Assembly (NCBI GenBank): GCA_018350325.1 | Contig: JAEVLN010000028.1 | Location: forward strand, 1-64,000 | From: Globodera rostochiensis | Lineage: Eukaryota > Nematoda > Chromadorea > Rhabditida > Heteroderidae | Direction: 5' to 3' | DNA length: 64,000 nt | Part shown: positions 11,912 through 24,400 of the stretch, piece after piece | Layout: the number at the start of each line of letters is the position of its first letter | Position numbering within the stretch: the first letter of the stretch is position 1 | Notes under the pieces: generated by a model | The model's database searches: none | Told to the model about the DNA's origin: nothing | The model's input: only the letters and a program-made list of their open reading frames with translations | Position numbers and translations under genes: made by a program

Positions 11912-12782
11912 TCACTCTTTCCCTCCTCCTTTTCCGCCTTCTTTTTCTTTCTTCTGATCACTCTCTCCCTCCTCCGTTTTCTCGCCGCTCTGCTCCTTCT
12001 CAAACAGTTCCAAGCCCATTTTCATCGCTCTGATCACGTCGGGAACTTTAGGGTTAGGGTGTCTTTATGATCGGTTCTTAACATTGCTTCTCTTACCCTG
12101 TGGGAAGTAGGCAATGTTGCTCGGAAGTTTTTTTTGTTGTCCACCGGATAGCGTTTGCCATATTTGTCTGAAAAGCGATTTTGTTTTTCTTGATCATTGG
12201 TCACTCAATCGGTCTGATCGTTCGACCCGCCCAAAATGAACAGTCTGGGAATATAGCGTCCGTCGGGCGCGTATTCCTCATCCTCCGTCTCGTCCTCGTC
12301 GTTTGTGTTGGACATGACGAATTTGTTGCTCAGCTCCAACAGCTCCTTCCGTTTCGACGAGGTGGAAAAACTCTTTTTGAGCGCTAATGATTTGAAAAAA
12401 CAAAAATAAAATAGAATTAAATTATAAAAGTTTGGCACCTTGGCATGCACCGCACCACGACTTGTGGACGAGCAAAAAGATTGGTCGATTCAAGTCGAGT
12501 GCCACCGAAACGGCCTGAGGCCACGGCACCCAATCGATGTCCATGCCGAACCCTGCCAATTTAAAAAGTTTTAGAATTTTCAAAATTTAAAAACAAAATA
12601 AGAAACTTACCTCCCGAAGGATCTTTGAACTCATCCGTTTCCGCCTCATTGTTCGGCCTTTCCGGCTCAATTTTATTGGTTTTCTCCGCTTCATCGGTGG
12701 TCTCATCGTCGGCACGTGCAAAAAATTGACAAAAAATGCAGGCAAAACAATAAAAATAAAGTAATAATAAACGACGGCACAT
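11912..12782 (-). pseudogene. TXNDC12-like gene, copy 2 (frameshift in exon 4)
   Basis: Same five-exon gene as at 5612-6486. Here exon 1 (12611-12782, 172 nt) is in frame: signal peptide starting MCRRLLLLYFYC, then an acidic Asp/Glu-rich linker joined in phase to the WCGAC exon. Exon 4, however, lacks one G of a GGG run (near 12122-12123), which puts the conserved NIAYFPQ end out of frame. The two copies are therefore broken at different single-base positions, a pattern better explained by consensus error in two alleles or assembled copies than by two independent gene deaths. Confidence 0.85.
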
Positions 12783-13283
12783 TTTCTTTATGGGGCAATT
12801 AAATGAATTAGAGAATTTTTGCTTGTTGATTTTTATTTTAAATAAAAAACATAAAATTTTTCGTTTTTTGGGATGTGGCGTTGGGCGGGATATCGGTCTG
12901 CGTCCAGGACTGGTGTTGATGGCTGTCTGTTGCCTACGGCAGAAAAGAAGGGTGCTTTTGGTGTGATTAATTAGGAGTCGTTCTCCGCGCAGCATCCGCC
13001 ATGATGCCTCATAAAAAATGGCTCTTAGAAAAAAACACTCCGTCTTGTGTTTACTTTTATTCTCCGTGGCGCATTTCGTCGTAAAAAATCCCCTCTACCC
13101 TCCCCCTCCGTAACATGTAAAACCCTTGAGGGGAAAAAAATGCTCAAAAATGTGATCCCGTTTGGGGTGTTTATAGGGGGGTGGTTGGGTATTTATTCGC
13201 GGTTGTGAAGGCTGGAATATACTCGCAACTATCAGCATTTTTGAAGCTTCACCACAAAAAAATTTTTTTTTAATATTGTTCTA

Positions 13284-13506
13284 ATGGCCCAAAACGCCCC
13301 GAAAAGAGTCAATTTCTGGGGGGAATACGAGGTTTGTTGTTTATGGAGAAGGACACCCCTTAATACTGTTTCAGGTTGAAAGGGTGCTTGACCGTCGAGA
13401 GCACCTCGGAGAGACTCATTATTTTGTAAAATGGCGGGTCCGAAAATATTTTTTATAATTTGGGCGATATATTCACCCTTCACTTCAGAACTATACGTCA
13501 AAGAAC
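13284..13506 (+). pseudogene. Truncated copy of the chromodomain gene
   Basis: Exons 1 (13284-13331) and 2 (13375-13437) match the complete gene at 6989-7354. The duplication ends in exon 3, so the tryptophan-containing end and closing helix are missing and the sequence runs into unrelated AT-rich DNA. Confidence 0.8.
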
Positions 13507-13635
13507 CCCTTTATATTTTTAATACCTAAATAAGTGAACATATTATCACTTTTTTGTCATTCTATTCAAATACAATAAAATCAAATTTTAAATATAAAAA
13601 AAATTGTAAGATTAAAAAGACTTCAGCGTTCTATC

Positions 13636-13851
13636 TCAAAAAATGCGTGACAATTTTTTAAACGATGAAAAAATTGAATTCGTGTAAGTTTTTTGTTTTT
13701 CAAGAAATTTGGTAACATGCTCCATTTTAATTTTGGGATTTACCTTCCTTGCTTCTTCTAAAATTTTATTTACCCCCGCAAAACTTGACGGAGACTTGAG
13801 GTTGAAATAAACTTTTTTCAATATTTTATCTACCTTGCTCATATTTATCAT
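13636..13851 (-). pseudogene. Maverick integrase N-terminal fragment
   Basis: A 71-codon ORF whose core, KVYFNLKSPSSFAGVNKILE then VTKFLEKQKTYT, fits the N-terminal helical module that precedes the rve integrase core in Maverick/Polinton integrases (pattern Y-x(2,4)-P-x-S-F-x-G ... WL/FL-x-x-Q-x-x-Y-T). No DDE core follows. The identification is from memory of the family pattern. A diverged piece of sequence immediately downstream (13604-13680) recurs at 16942-17020. Confidence 0.5.
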
Positions 13852-13919
13852 AATAATATTATAATTTTTATTTAAGTTTATCTTTTATAAATTCAAAGAG
13901 CGTGCGTGTTGGTAGATGT

Positions 13920-14412
13920 GAATAAAGGGGGGGGGGGGTAATTTACGATTTACAATGTTTTTAAAACGTCTGTTTTTGGTTTGTGGTGCCAGTCGAGATT
14001 TTTTTTGGGGGGGGGGGGGGGATCCCTACCTACATTTAAAAATCTGGCGCTCAGCTGGCCGCAATACCAGGATGCCATTTTCTTCTGGCGCTCAGTTGGC
14101 ATTCCCGGGAGGGAGGGAAGGTGGGGGGAAGGGGGGGCATGGGCGGGAAGGGGAAAGGGGTTGACGGGCCAAGAAATTTGGGGCGGGGGTGGGATGGGGT
14201 ACGGGATGAGAGGGAGGTGGGATGGGGCGAGATTTTGGGGCGGGATTCGGAACCAGATTCTTACCGTTTTCCTACCTTTAAAAATCTGGCGCTCATTTGG
14301 CCTTCCCGGGAGGGAGGAAGGGTATTTGCGCTGGAAGGGGGAGGGCTCGATAGGGAGGGAAGGGGAAAGGGGTTGACGGGCCGAGAAATTTGGGGCGGGA
14401 TTCTGGGGCCAA
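13920..14412 (+). repeat. GC-rich tandem/dispersed repeat
   Basis: Two related units (about 14030-14250 and 14270-14410) share TAAAAATCTGGCGCTCA, CCCGGGAGGGAGG and a G-rich tail ending in TTTGGGGCGGGATTC. The same tail occurs at 7900-7970. Long ORFs on both strands come from the low-complexity composition and are not accepted as genes. Confidence 0.6.
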
Positions 14413-16692
14413 CACTGCTCATATACAAACTTTAATTGCAAAAAAATTATTGATTTAAAAAATTCCAAAATAAAATTTGCAAGCATAATATGATTGTTTG
14501 GCGGTTCAACAAGAGGCGAAAGCCTGTAAAGATGTTTCGCTATTTTGGGACGCAGACGCTGTTATTCGTAAACTAATCTGTAGTCATCGGTGACCTTGGA
14601 GAATTTATTATTTTACAAAATAATTATTAAGTGTCAAATTTAACAAAGATAAGTATTGACAGTTATAACAAAACCATTTTATATTTTTAAAAACAATTGC
14701 GTAATAAAATTCATATAATTTATCATAAAAAATGTTAAATAAAGTTTAATTTTTGAACATTTCAGGATAAAAAATATTCACAATCATTAAAGCGAAAAAG
14801 AGCAAAGCAAATCAGGTTTTAAATAAAAGATTTTTTATTAAAACAAACGGAACTTAAATATGAAATCAAGCAAAAAAAATAGAAATTTTTTAATTAAAAA
14901 CAAATAACTAATTATTTTATAAAAGTCTAATATAAAACAAAAGTTTAATTAGATTTGTAAAATAATAGTAAAACAAACTCAATATAAAAAAATGTGTGAA
15001 AATGAAAAAAAAAATTATACATTATACTTTTTAATGTTTTTACAACATGATCTCTCGACGAACAAGAAGAAACTGTTGATTTAGAAAATGCAGTTTATTA
15101 AATAAGGCTCCCAGATTTACTTAAAAATGCTTGGCATCGAACCGTCGTACTTAAAATTGAATGTATTTATTTTTAACATAATCAATCAATTGTTCGACCA
15201 ACATCAATTATGTTTTATTTACACAAAAGCACAATACTACAAAATTAAAATTTCACCAAATATAATTTATTGGCAAACTTTTACGACCAATCAATAAAAA
15301 ACAATGAACGGTTATCGACGTTAATATAAAAAATTACCCTTTATAATAAAATATTTATTTAAAATCATTAAATAGAACTTATAAAATTTGAAATAATTTA
15401 AAAACCTAATTAAAATTAGAAACTGCCAAAAATGTGGTACAAGTAAAGCAAAAAAAAAAATGAGGCGTAAAAAGCAAACATTCCCGCCATTGCAAACCCA
15501 ATAAAATTAGCTTATCCAAAAACGTATAATAAAAAAGTGTGAAAAAACCTAAAGGCTAATTGTGCGTCTGCACTGTTCAATGCAATTTTTCCAGATTCGC
15601 ACATTGCAAAACGAAAAGTACATTAAATCTAAATCTTCTATTTTAGAAAAGTAAAATATCGTTTACAATTTTTTGGATGCGCAGGGAGTCGATTTGCTAT
15701 TTAGACCTTGTGAAATTCTTATTTCTGAGTTAACAATGTAAATTTCCCAAAAATAGGGTTCCTTGATCTTCAAAAATTTGGCTGCGCCTATCGGCATCGC
15801 CAACCCACCCATATTTGATTTTTCTTGACATGCGTCGACGAAAATTTGATGGGCATTAAAAAAAGCAGCCCACAAAGCAATGAATTTCAAAACAAAGGTT
15901 TTGGTTATTTTTTTGTTTATTTTTTTAATTTTTTCTTTGATTTCCGTTAGTTTGATTCAAATATATATTCTTCATTTCCTAATTTCTTGAAGGTCCAGTG
16001 TTATGTTTTATAATGAAAAAACATAATGAGTATTTTGATTGCTATGTTAATTTAAAATTTTAATGCTCCGAATACTACTATATTTATATTAAAAAACATC
16101 TTTTGAACTTTAAAATTGTTAAAAAAATCTATATCAAATTTTACAATTCATTTTATATTTTTTAAAGCGTTTATATATTTAGACATTTGTATTCGAATTC
16201 GTTTTGGTTTGATTTTAGCGGCCGACCATTTTAAATTATATAATAATAAATAACATTATAAATTGTTTGATGATAATGTTCAAGTAATGTGTATTTTTAT
16301 TAGTCGCAAGTTGCAAAAGTATTAAGCTAAATGTTTATAATTAATATGATCAAACTTTATGGAAGGTAAATTTTTGAATAGGAAAATTCAGTAACTATAA
16401 ATTTTGAATAAACTCGAGAATTTTTTTTGACGCTAAAGTAATAAATATTAATTTATGGAAGGCGAAAGACTTTATAATGAAATCAATTCATTAATGGTTA
16501 AGTTTTAAAATTTAAAAAAATTATAAACACACCTATTTTGCTCAAATTATGTATTCAATTTTAATTCACAAAATATTCTATACCTAATAATTTAAAATAT
16601 AATTTTTATTTAATCTCTAATAAATATTAGAATAATTTTTTGATTTGGTAACATGGCATACACAAACAATATACTATGATACTTTAAAGAGA
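14413..16692. other. AT-rich gene-poor region
   Basis: No convincing gene. A 75-codon minus-strand ORF at 15663-15890 starts with a hydrophobic segment (MKFIALWAAFFNA) but overlaps the dispersed CCTATCGG-core repeat near 15785 and has no other support. The rest is A/T runs. Confidence 0.5.
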
Positions 16693-17783
16693 TACCGTAT
16701 TTTTTCTATTAGTAGCCCCCTCTCTATTTGAAGCCCCTCTCTAATTGTAGCCCTCCCTAGAGGGAGGGTTGAAAAATAGAAGCCCCCTCTCTATTTGAAG
16801 CCCCTCTCTAATTGTAGCCCCCCTACCCCTAAGCCGTGAACTTTTAAAATTATCTACCTACCTAAGTCCCAACATATTTTCTCTTTTTTGCCATACCATT
16901 TACCTACATTAAAATTTGCGTTTTACTAATAGAAAAATGAGTGTAAGATTCTGAGGACTACAGCGTGATATCTCAAAAAAACGTCGCATTTTTATAATCG
17001 ACGAAAAATTGGAAGTCGTCGATATAAAATTTTGTGCTAAAATAAAATATTTGGTGCTTTTTATCATTAGGTTCGAGATTTATTGACTTAAAATATTGAC
17101 TAAAAAACTCCAAAACCCAAAAAGTGCCAAAACATTGATTAAAAAATGGGCTAAAACTAACCAAATCCAGTCAAATTTGCGTATAAACATTCATTCGTCA
17201 TTTTTTATTAATTTTCTTCTTAGAATAGAGAACTATTTTTCACATGTTTTGAAAAATATTATGAAAAATTTAATAAAAAAATTTTTAGAGGAAATGTCGA
17301 TCTTTCTGGGAGGATTTTGGACAAAGAAAAAGTCATTTTTTAGGGGTACATTTTTGGTTTAAAAAATTTTTTGCTTTACAAGGTAACATTTTTTGTTTTT
17401 ATTGCACCTTTTTAAAGAAATTTTGGGAAAAACTGCCTGAAATATTGTATTTCTACTAATATTTTCGGAAAAATGCCTAATAATTGCATTTTTCTTAAGA
17501 AAAATGGTGCTCTATTTTTGGGGCTTCTCTTGTGTTTCCCTATTCCCTAAAAAACATTTTAAAAAATACAAATCTCGTCCTATTTATCATAATTATTTTG
17601 GTTCAAAAAAATATAAAAATTCGAATTATGTACCTAGGTAAACATTTTCAAAAAATAAAACCTACCTACATTGAAAAATAGTAACCCACTCTCCACTTGA
17701 AACCCACTCTCTAATTGTAACCCCCCCTCGAGGGGGGTTTGAACATTAGTAACCCATGGGTTACTTATAAGAAAAATACGGTA
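16693..17783. mobile_element. TIR element ~1.1 kb, Tc1/mariner-like ends
   Basis: The left end TACCGTATTTTTTCTATTAG and right end CTTATAAGAAAAATACGGTA form an imperfect ~27-bp terminal inverted repeat that also includes AGTAGCCC/GGGTTACT. The ends are TA, consistent with a TA target duplication. Subterminal repeats rich in CTCTCTAATTGTA lie at both ends (16711-16830, 17681-17755). No transposase frame is visible, so it would be non-autonomous. Confidence 0.65.
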
Positions 17784-20700
17784 AGTGATAAAAGAAAACC
17801 TTGTAAACAAAAATTGAAAGGATTTTTTTAAGCTTTTAAAGTTTACAAAATATTGTAATAATCTAATAATGAATTATAAATAAAAACTGTTATTCAACAA
17901 TACAATAACTTAAAAAATTAACAAATTATTTTAAAATTCGTTATTTCAGTATATTTCTTTGAAGAAGATGAAAAAATATTGAAGAGAAAGAAATTATCAA
18001 TAACACTCGAAGAGTAGTTGAAGCAAAAGTGACAGAAAGTGCGATTGTAACTTTTATACTTACTATTTTGTTATTAATTTTTAAATTTTTATTCGATATT
18101 TTTTCGACCCTTTATAAACATTAAGCAAATTTAATTAATATCCTAATATTAATTATATATCATTTACATGTGAACTAACAAAAACACCTAATATCGTCAA
18201 GTGATTTTTGAAAAATTAAAATCGACAAATTCGTAATTTAAAGAAATTGACATTTATTTCTATAATGCAAAACTTTTTTGTTAAGTATAATAAAATAAAA
18301 AATTATATTAATATTTTACAAACGAATTAAACAAAATAAAAGCAACGCACAAGCTGAAGCTCTCTGCGCAGTTGATGCATGCTTTTTGCAGAAAAACTAT
18401 ATTCTTTAAAAAACAAAAACTTTGCTATTCAAATTTCCCAAAGCAAGAAAAAAAGGTCATAGACTTTTTCATTTAAAGAATTGAGTATTGATACTGACCA
18501 TAGGGGATTACCGTACACCCCTCCCCTCTCAATTCTCAACCAATAACTGTTCCCGTTCTTTCCGAGGGGCGTTCCGATCAAACTCTCGGGCCCGCCCCCC
18601 CTCTTAAATGTTCCCCCAACCCACTTTTTGATCACATCTTACGGGGGCCCTCCTCCCTCCGGTGCCTGTCCCGGCCCGAGTCGGGGAAGGCCTGCCATTG
18701 TATCCCCCCAAATCCCCGAATAAACATTGTTGGACAATAATGGGATGGGAATGGCGGCCCTAATAAACTCTCAGGATTCACTACCAAAAGCCAAGGCGTT
18801 GAAATATTTTTAAACAAACAAATTCCAACTATAAAAAATAGCAGTGATATCTGCTAATTATTTCCCGTTGACAGTTTAATTGTAAGACGTCTTACTTTAC
18901 AGATTATGTTAGTGGCAGACACTTTAACTTCAATTCAATTTTCTCCAGTTGTACAACCCCGATTATCACGGCAGCTGATGCAGACAAGGCTCAAGAGAGC
19001 GCGGCAAAGCTCAGGAAAAGGAATAGTTCAACGAAAATGCAACTCAAAATTATAACAAATAAACTTGTAACTACAGATACAAAATTATTACTTTGAAAAA
19101 TTAATTACACAATTAAAGCAAAAATTTATTATTACTATTAAACAATGCATTTAGATATTGTATAAATAGAGAATGATTCATATATTTCAAGAATCAATTA
19201 TTGGTTTGAAAAATAAAAGGTAAGAATTAAAATTATAAACCCAATTAAATTGAGAAGTTGAAAGCATTTCCTTTGTTAACTCGTTAAATAACAAATTATT
19301 TTTTAATAAAAAACTTAATAGTATATAATACAAATTAATGAAAATTTGTTTATTTTAATTATTTGCAATTTTATTGTAAACAATTTATTCTAAAAATGAT
19401 TAGTATAATTGTGTTTTATTTTATGCAAACATCAATTTTACAAAATATATCTATAATTCAAATTTGTAAAAATCTGGGATGAAAAATGGGTTTCAAAAAT
19501 TTAAACTTTAACATATATAAAAACACCGAATCAATAATAAATTAATTCTAACAGCAATTTGTACAGTATAAATGTAGCGCGAAGGTTTGTACACGTACCC
19601 ACAGACAGAGTCCATTGACTTGAACATGAAAATGATTTAAATTTATGAATATTTAATAATTTAAAAAAAGTGTAGTAATTTAAACTTTAAATCAATGAAG
19701 AATTTAAAAAGTTCTGCTCATAACAAATTGATTATTTGTTTTTAGAAAAACTTAAAAAATTCTAAAATTAAATACTACTCAAACCAATAAATTTTTGTTA
19801 ATTAAACACCATTAAATTAAATAACTTTTATAATTTCTAACATCTAAGTCTATTTAATTCCAACGATTGTGAAAAACTTAACATTTGTTAACCCAATTAC
19901 AAAGTCCTGCGGGTCAACTTTCGACGACATAAAATCTATGCGACTTACCGTGAAAGAAATACAATAAAAATGATATATTATTAAACAAAGCACCAAATTC
20001 CTTTGAATAATTTTAACATATAAAGAGATATAAAAACAAATTTCATTTAAATAATATAATATTTCTCACCTTCAAATGATAAATAAAAACCAGTGATCTG
20101 AAAAAAAAAGAAATTATACCTATTGAAATGAATTTTAAAAACTAAAAAAGTCGACGTTATAAATAATATTAATGCCTCATTTTAAATTATTTGTTAAATT
20201 TACTCCCACTAGGGGTTCTCTAAATGTTGTGTCTAGTGGCTGTGCCGCTTGTGGAGATGCATGGATTTGCCTGCGGATTTGATTACGTTAACAAACAAAT
20301 TTTTTCTTATTTTATAGTTATTATATTTTAATAAATACTTTATACTTACATTTAGAATTTTTTGTAAAACATTTTATTTATGTTTACTATTCTGAATAAA
20401 ATAATGACTTATAATCGGGTTGAAATCCTAACTACGCGCAAACTGTGAAGAGCTTGCACAGATTGCCTGATATGTTTTTTAAAAATTGCTTTAGTTTAAT
20501 TAGTTAACATTTATTTTTTGAAGAAATAGTGTGCTAAAAAGAGAGAGTCAGACGGTTAGAGTAATTTTGTCACAACGCACCCACTCTAAAATTGTTTTAG
20601 TTAATTCTTGAACATTTATTTTTTTCTTTATTTAATACGCTTTTTTTGACTATGAGAATTATTAAGTCTGTGCCTCTTAAGTTTTATAACTATAAATTTC

Positions 20701-20976
20701 TTCTCTTAAAATTATGACGCACAGCCGTCTCGGATTTGATATATTTGTGAACCTGTGACTTTGAAACAATTTAATTAAAAAAATGTAAAAAAGAAAACTT
20801 ATCATTAAAGAAATAAAAAAATGGAATTAAAGTGAAAACAAATTAATGAATAAGAATTCTCGATAATAAAAACCCAAAAAAGATAACCATAACCTAAATA
20901 AATGTGGATAATAAATATAAGAATAATTATTCAACGCTTTTTTAATTTCTGATGAATTTATAAAATTACCCCCAAG
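17784..20976. other. AT-rich region with a short GC island and a stray satellite monomer
   Basis: No gene recognised. 18490-18790 is much more GC-rich than its surroundings, with C-runs and the minus-strand ORFs typical of that composition. GTAAGACGTCTTAC at 18882-18895 is a 14-bp perfect palindrome. 20520-20615 is a diverged copy of the satellite core found after the gap. Confidence 0.5.
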
Positions 20977-21252
20977 NNNNNNNNNNNNNNNNNNNNNNNN
21001 NNNNNNNNNNNNNNNNNNNNNNNNNNNNNNNNNNNNNNNNNNNNNNNNNNNNNNNNNNNNNNNNNNNNNNNNNNNNNNNNNNNNNNNNNNNNNNNNNNNN
21101 NNNNNNNNNNNNNNNNNNNNNNNNNNNNNNNNNNNNNNNNNNNNNNNNNNNNNNNNNNNNNNNNNNNNNNNNNNNNNNNNNNNNNNNNNNNNNNNNNNNN
21201 NNNNNNNNNNNNNNNNNNNNNNNNNNNNNNNNNNNNNNNNNNNNNNNNNNNN
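20977..21252. other. Assembly gap (276 N)
   Basis: Run of N immediately before the satellite array. Its true length is unknown. Confidence 1.
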
Positions 21253-21469
21253 GATTATGGAATATTGAAATTTAAGGTTATTAACAAATTTTGAATATTT
21301 TCTTCAAAATTGTTTAAATATTTTAATGCGAAATAAGGTGAAACAAAATGATTTTTCCAAAATCTAAAAAATGTTATTTTAAAATTAATTAAAATTAAGA
21401 GAAAAAATAAATTTACAATGTTGACAAATTGAATTATAGAAATGAATTTTAAAAATTTTAAATTTAAAC

Positions 21470-24400
21470 GAAATTCGAAATTTAATTTCATATAAAAAAT
21501 TCTTGAACTATTTTATTCTGTGAAGAAATAGTGTGCTAACTGGAGAGAAAGAGAGAGTAGGCGACGAGAGTAATTTGGAAGTCAACGCACCCTATCTAAA
21601 ATTGTTTTACTTTTTCTTTAAGAATCAAAATTCAAAGGCGCGCTGACTTATCCAAAAGTCCAAAAGGTACTTTATGGTCCATCACACTGTGATGAAGACA
21701 AATTTTGGAATTGTCTGATCGAAAGGTTAGACTTAAAACGGGGAATTATTTCACGAAATTTAATTTCATATAAAAAATTCTTGAACATTTTATTCTGTGA
21801 AGAAATAGTGTACTAAATGGAGAGAAAGAGAGAGTAGGCGACGAGAGTAATTTGGAAGTCAACGCACCCTATCTAAAAATTGTTTTACTTTTTCATTAAG
21901 AAATCAAAAATTCAAAGGCGCGTTGACTTAACCAAAAGTCCAAAAGGTACTTTATGGTCAATCACACTGTGATGAAGACAAATTTTGGAATTGTCTGACC
22001 GAAAGGTTAGACTTAAAACGGGGAATTATTACACGAAATTTAATTTCATATAAAAAATTCTTGAACATTTTATTCTGTGAAGAAATAGTGTGCTAACTGG
22101 AGAGAAAGAGAGAGTAGGCGACGAGAGTAATTTGGAAGTCAACGCACCCTATCTAAAAATTGTTTTACTTTTTCTTTAAGAAATCAAAAATTCAAAGGTG
22201 CGTTGACTTACCAAAAGTCCAAAAGGTACTTTATGGTCCATCACACTGTGATGAAGACAAATTTTGGAATTGTCTGACCGAAAGGTTAGACTTAAAACCG
22301 GGAATTATTTCACGAAATTTAATTTCATATAAAAAATTCTTGAACATTTTATTCTGTGAAGAAATAGTGTGCTAACTGGAGAGAAAGAGAGAGTAGGCGA
22401 CGAGAGTAATTTGGAAGTCAACGCACCCTATCTAAAAATTGTTTTACTTTTTCTTTAAGAAATCAAAAATTCAAAGGCGCGTTGACTTAACCAAAAGTCC
22501 AAAAGGTACTTTATGGTCCATCACACTGTGATGAAGACAAATTTTGGAATTGTCTGACCGAAAGGTTAGACTTAAAACCGGGATTTATTTCACGAAATTT
22601 AATTTCATATAAAAAATCTGAAAATTTAATTCTGTGAAGAAATAGTGTGCTAAAGAGAGAGTAGGCTAATAGAGTAGACTTAAAACGGGTAATTATTTCA
22701 CGAAATTTAATTTCATATAAAAAATTCTTGAATATTTTATTCTGTGAAGAAATAGTGTGCTAACTGGAGAGAAGAGAGAGTAGGCGACGAGAGTAATTTG
22801 GAAGTCAACGCACCCTATCTAAAAATTGTTTTACTTTTTCTTTAAGAAATCAAAAATTCAAAGGTGCGTTGACTTACCAAAAGTCCAAAAGGTACTTTAT
22901 GGTCCATCACACTGTGATGAAGACAAATTTTGGAATTGTCTGACCGAAAGGTTAGACTTAAAACCGGGATTTATTTCACGAAATTTAATTTCATATAAAA
23001 AATCTGAAAATTTAATTCTGTGAAGAAATAGTGTGCTAAAGAGAGAGTAGGCTAATAGAGTAGACTTAAAACGGGGAATTATTTCACGAAATTTAATTTC
23101 ATACAAAAAAATTCTTGAACATTTTATTCTGTGAAGAAATAGTGTGCTAACTGGAGAGAAGAGAGAGTAGGCGACGAGAGTAATTTGGAAGTCAACGCAC
23201 CCTATCTAAAAATTGTTTTACTTTTTCTTTAAGAAATCAAAAATTCAAAGGCGCGTTGACTTAACCAAAAGTCCAAAAGGTACTTTATGGTCCATCACAC
23301 TGTGATGAAGACAAATTTTGGAATTGTCTGACCGAAAGGTTAGACTTAAAACCGGGATTTATTTCACGAAATTTAATTTCATATAAAAAATTCTTGAACA
23401 TTTTATTCTGTGAAGAAATAGTGTGCTAACTGGAGAGAAAGAGAGAGTAGGCGACGAGAGTAATTTGGAAGTCAACGCACCCTATCTAAAAATTGTTTTA
23501 CTTTTTCTTTAAGAAATCAAAAATTCAAAGGTGCGTTGACTTACCAAAAGTCCAAAAGGTACTTTATGGTCCATCACACTGTGATGAAGACAAATTTTGG
23601 AATTGTCTGACCGAAAGGTTAGACTTAAAACCGGGATTTATTTCACGAAATTTAATTTCATATAAAAAAATCTTGAACATTTTATTCTGTGAAGAAATAG
23701 TGTGCTAAAGAGAGAGTAGGCTAATAGAGTAGACTTAAAACGGGTAATTATTTCACGAAATTTAATTTCATATAAAAAATTCTTGAATATTTTATTCTGT
23801 GAAGAAATAGTGTGCTAACTGGAGAGAAGAGAGAGTAGGCGACGAGAGTAATTTGGAAGTCAACGCACCCTATCTAAAAATTGTTTTACTTTTTCTTTAA
23901 GAAATCAAAAATTCAAAGGCGCGTTGACTTAACCAAAAGTCCAAAAGGTACTTTATGGTCCATCACACTGTGATGAAGACAAATTTTGGAATTGTCTGAC
24001 CGAAAGGTTAGACTTAAAACGGGGAATTATTTCACGAAATTTAATTTCATACAAAAAAATTCTTGAATATTTTATTCTGTGAAGAAATAGTGTGCTAACT
24101 GGAGAGAAGAGAGAGTAGGCGACGAGAGTAATTTGGAAGTCAACGCACCCTATCTAAAAATTGTTTTACTTTTTCTTTAAGAAATCAAAAATTCAAAGGT
24201 GCGTTGACTTACCAAAAGTCCAAAAGGTACTTTATGGTCCATCACACTGTGATGAAGACAAATTTTGGAATTGTCTGACCGAAAGGTTAGACTTAAAACG
24301 GGGAATTATTTCACGAAATTTAATTTCATATAAAAAATTCTTGAACATTTTATTCTGTGAAGAAATAGTGTACTAAATGGAGAGAAAGAGAGAGTAGGCG

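Larger units (their letters stand above)
11003..13506 (+). repeat. 2.5-kb direct duplication, copy 2
   Basis: Second copy of 4703-7213. It starts after unrelated sequence at AATGGTTCGG and stops in chromodomain exon 3 (ACGTCAAAGAAC), after which the sequence is unrelated AT-rich DNA. Confidence 0.95.

Noticed and set aside
13950..14486. 178-codon Pro-rich minus-strand ORF and Gly-rich plus-strand ORFs
   Set aside because: Low-complexity GC-rich repeat; both strands open; no domain.
15663..15890. Possible small secreted protein on the minus strand
   Set aside because: Overlaps a dispersed repeat core and lacks splice or homology support.
18429..18817. Two minus-strand ORFs in the GC island
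   Set aside because: No motif, Gly/Pro-rich composition expected from GC content.
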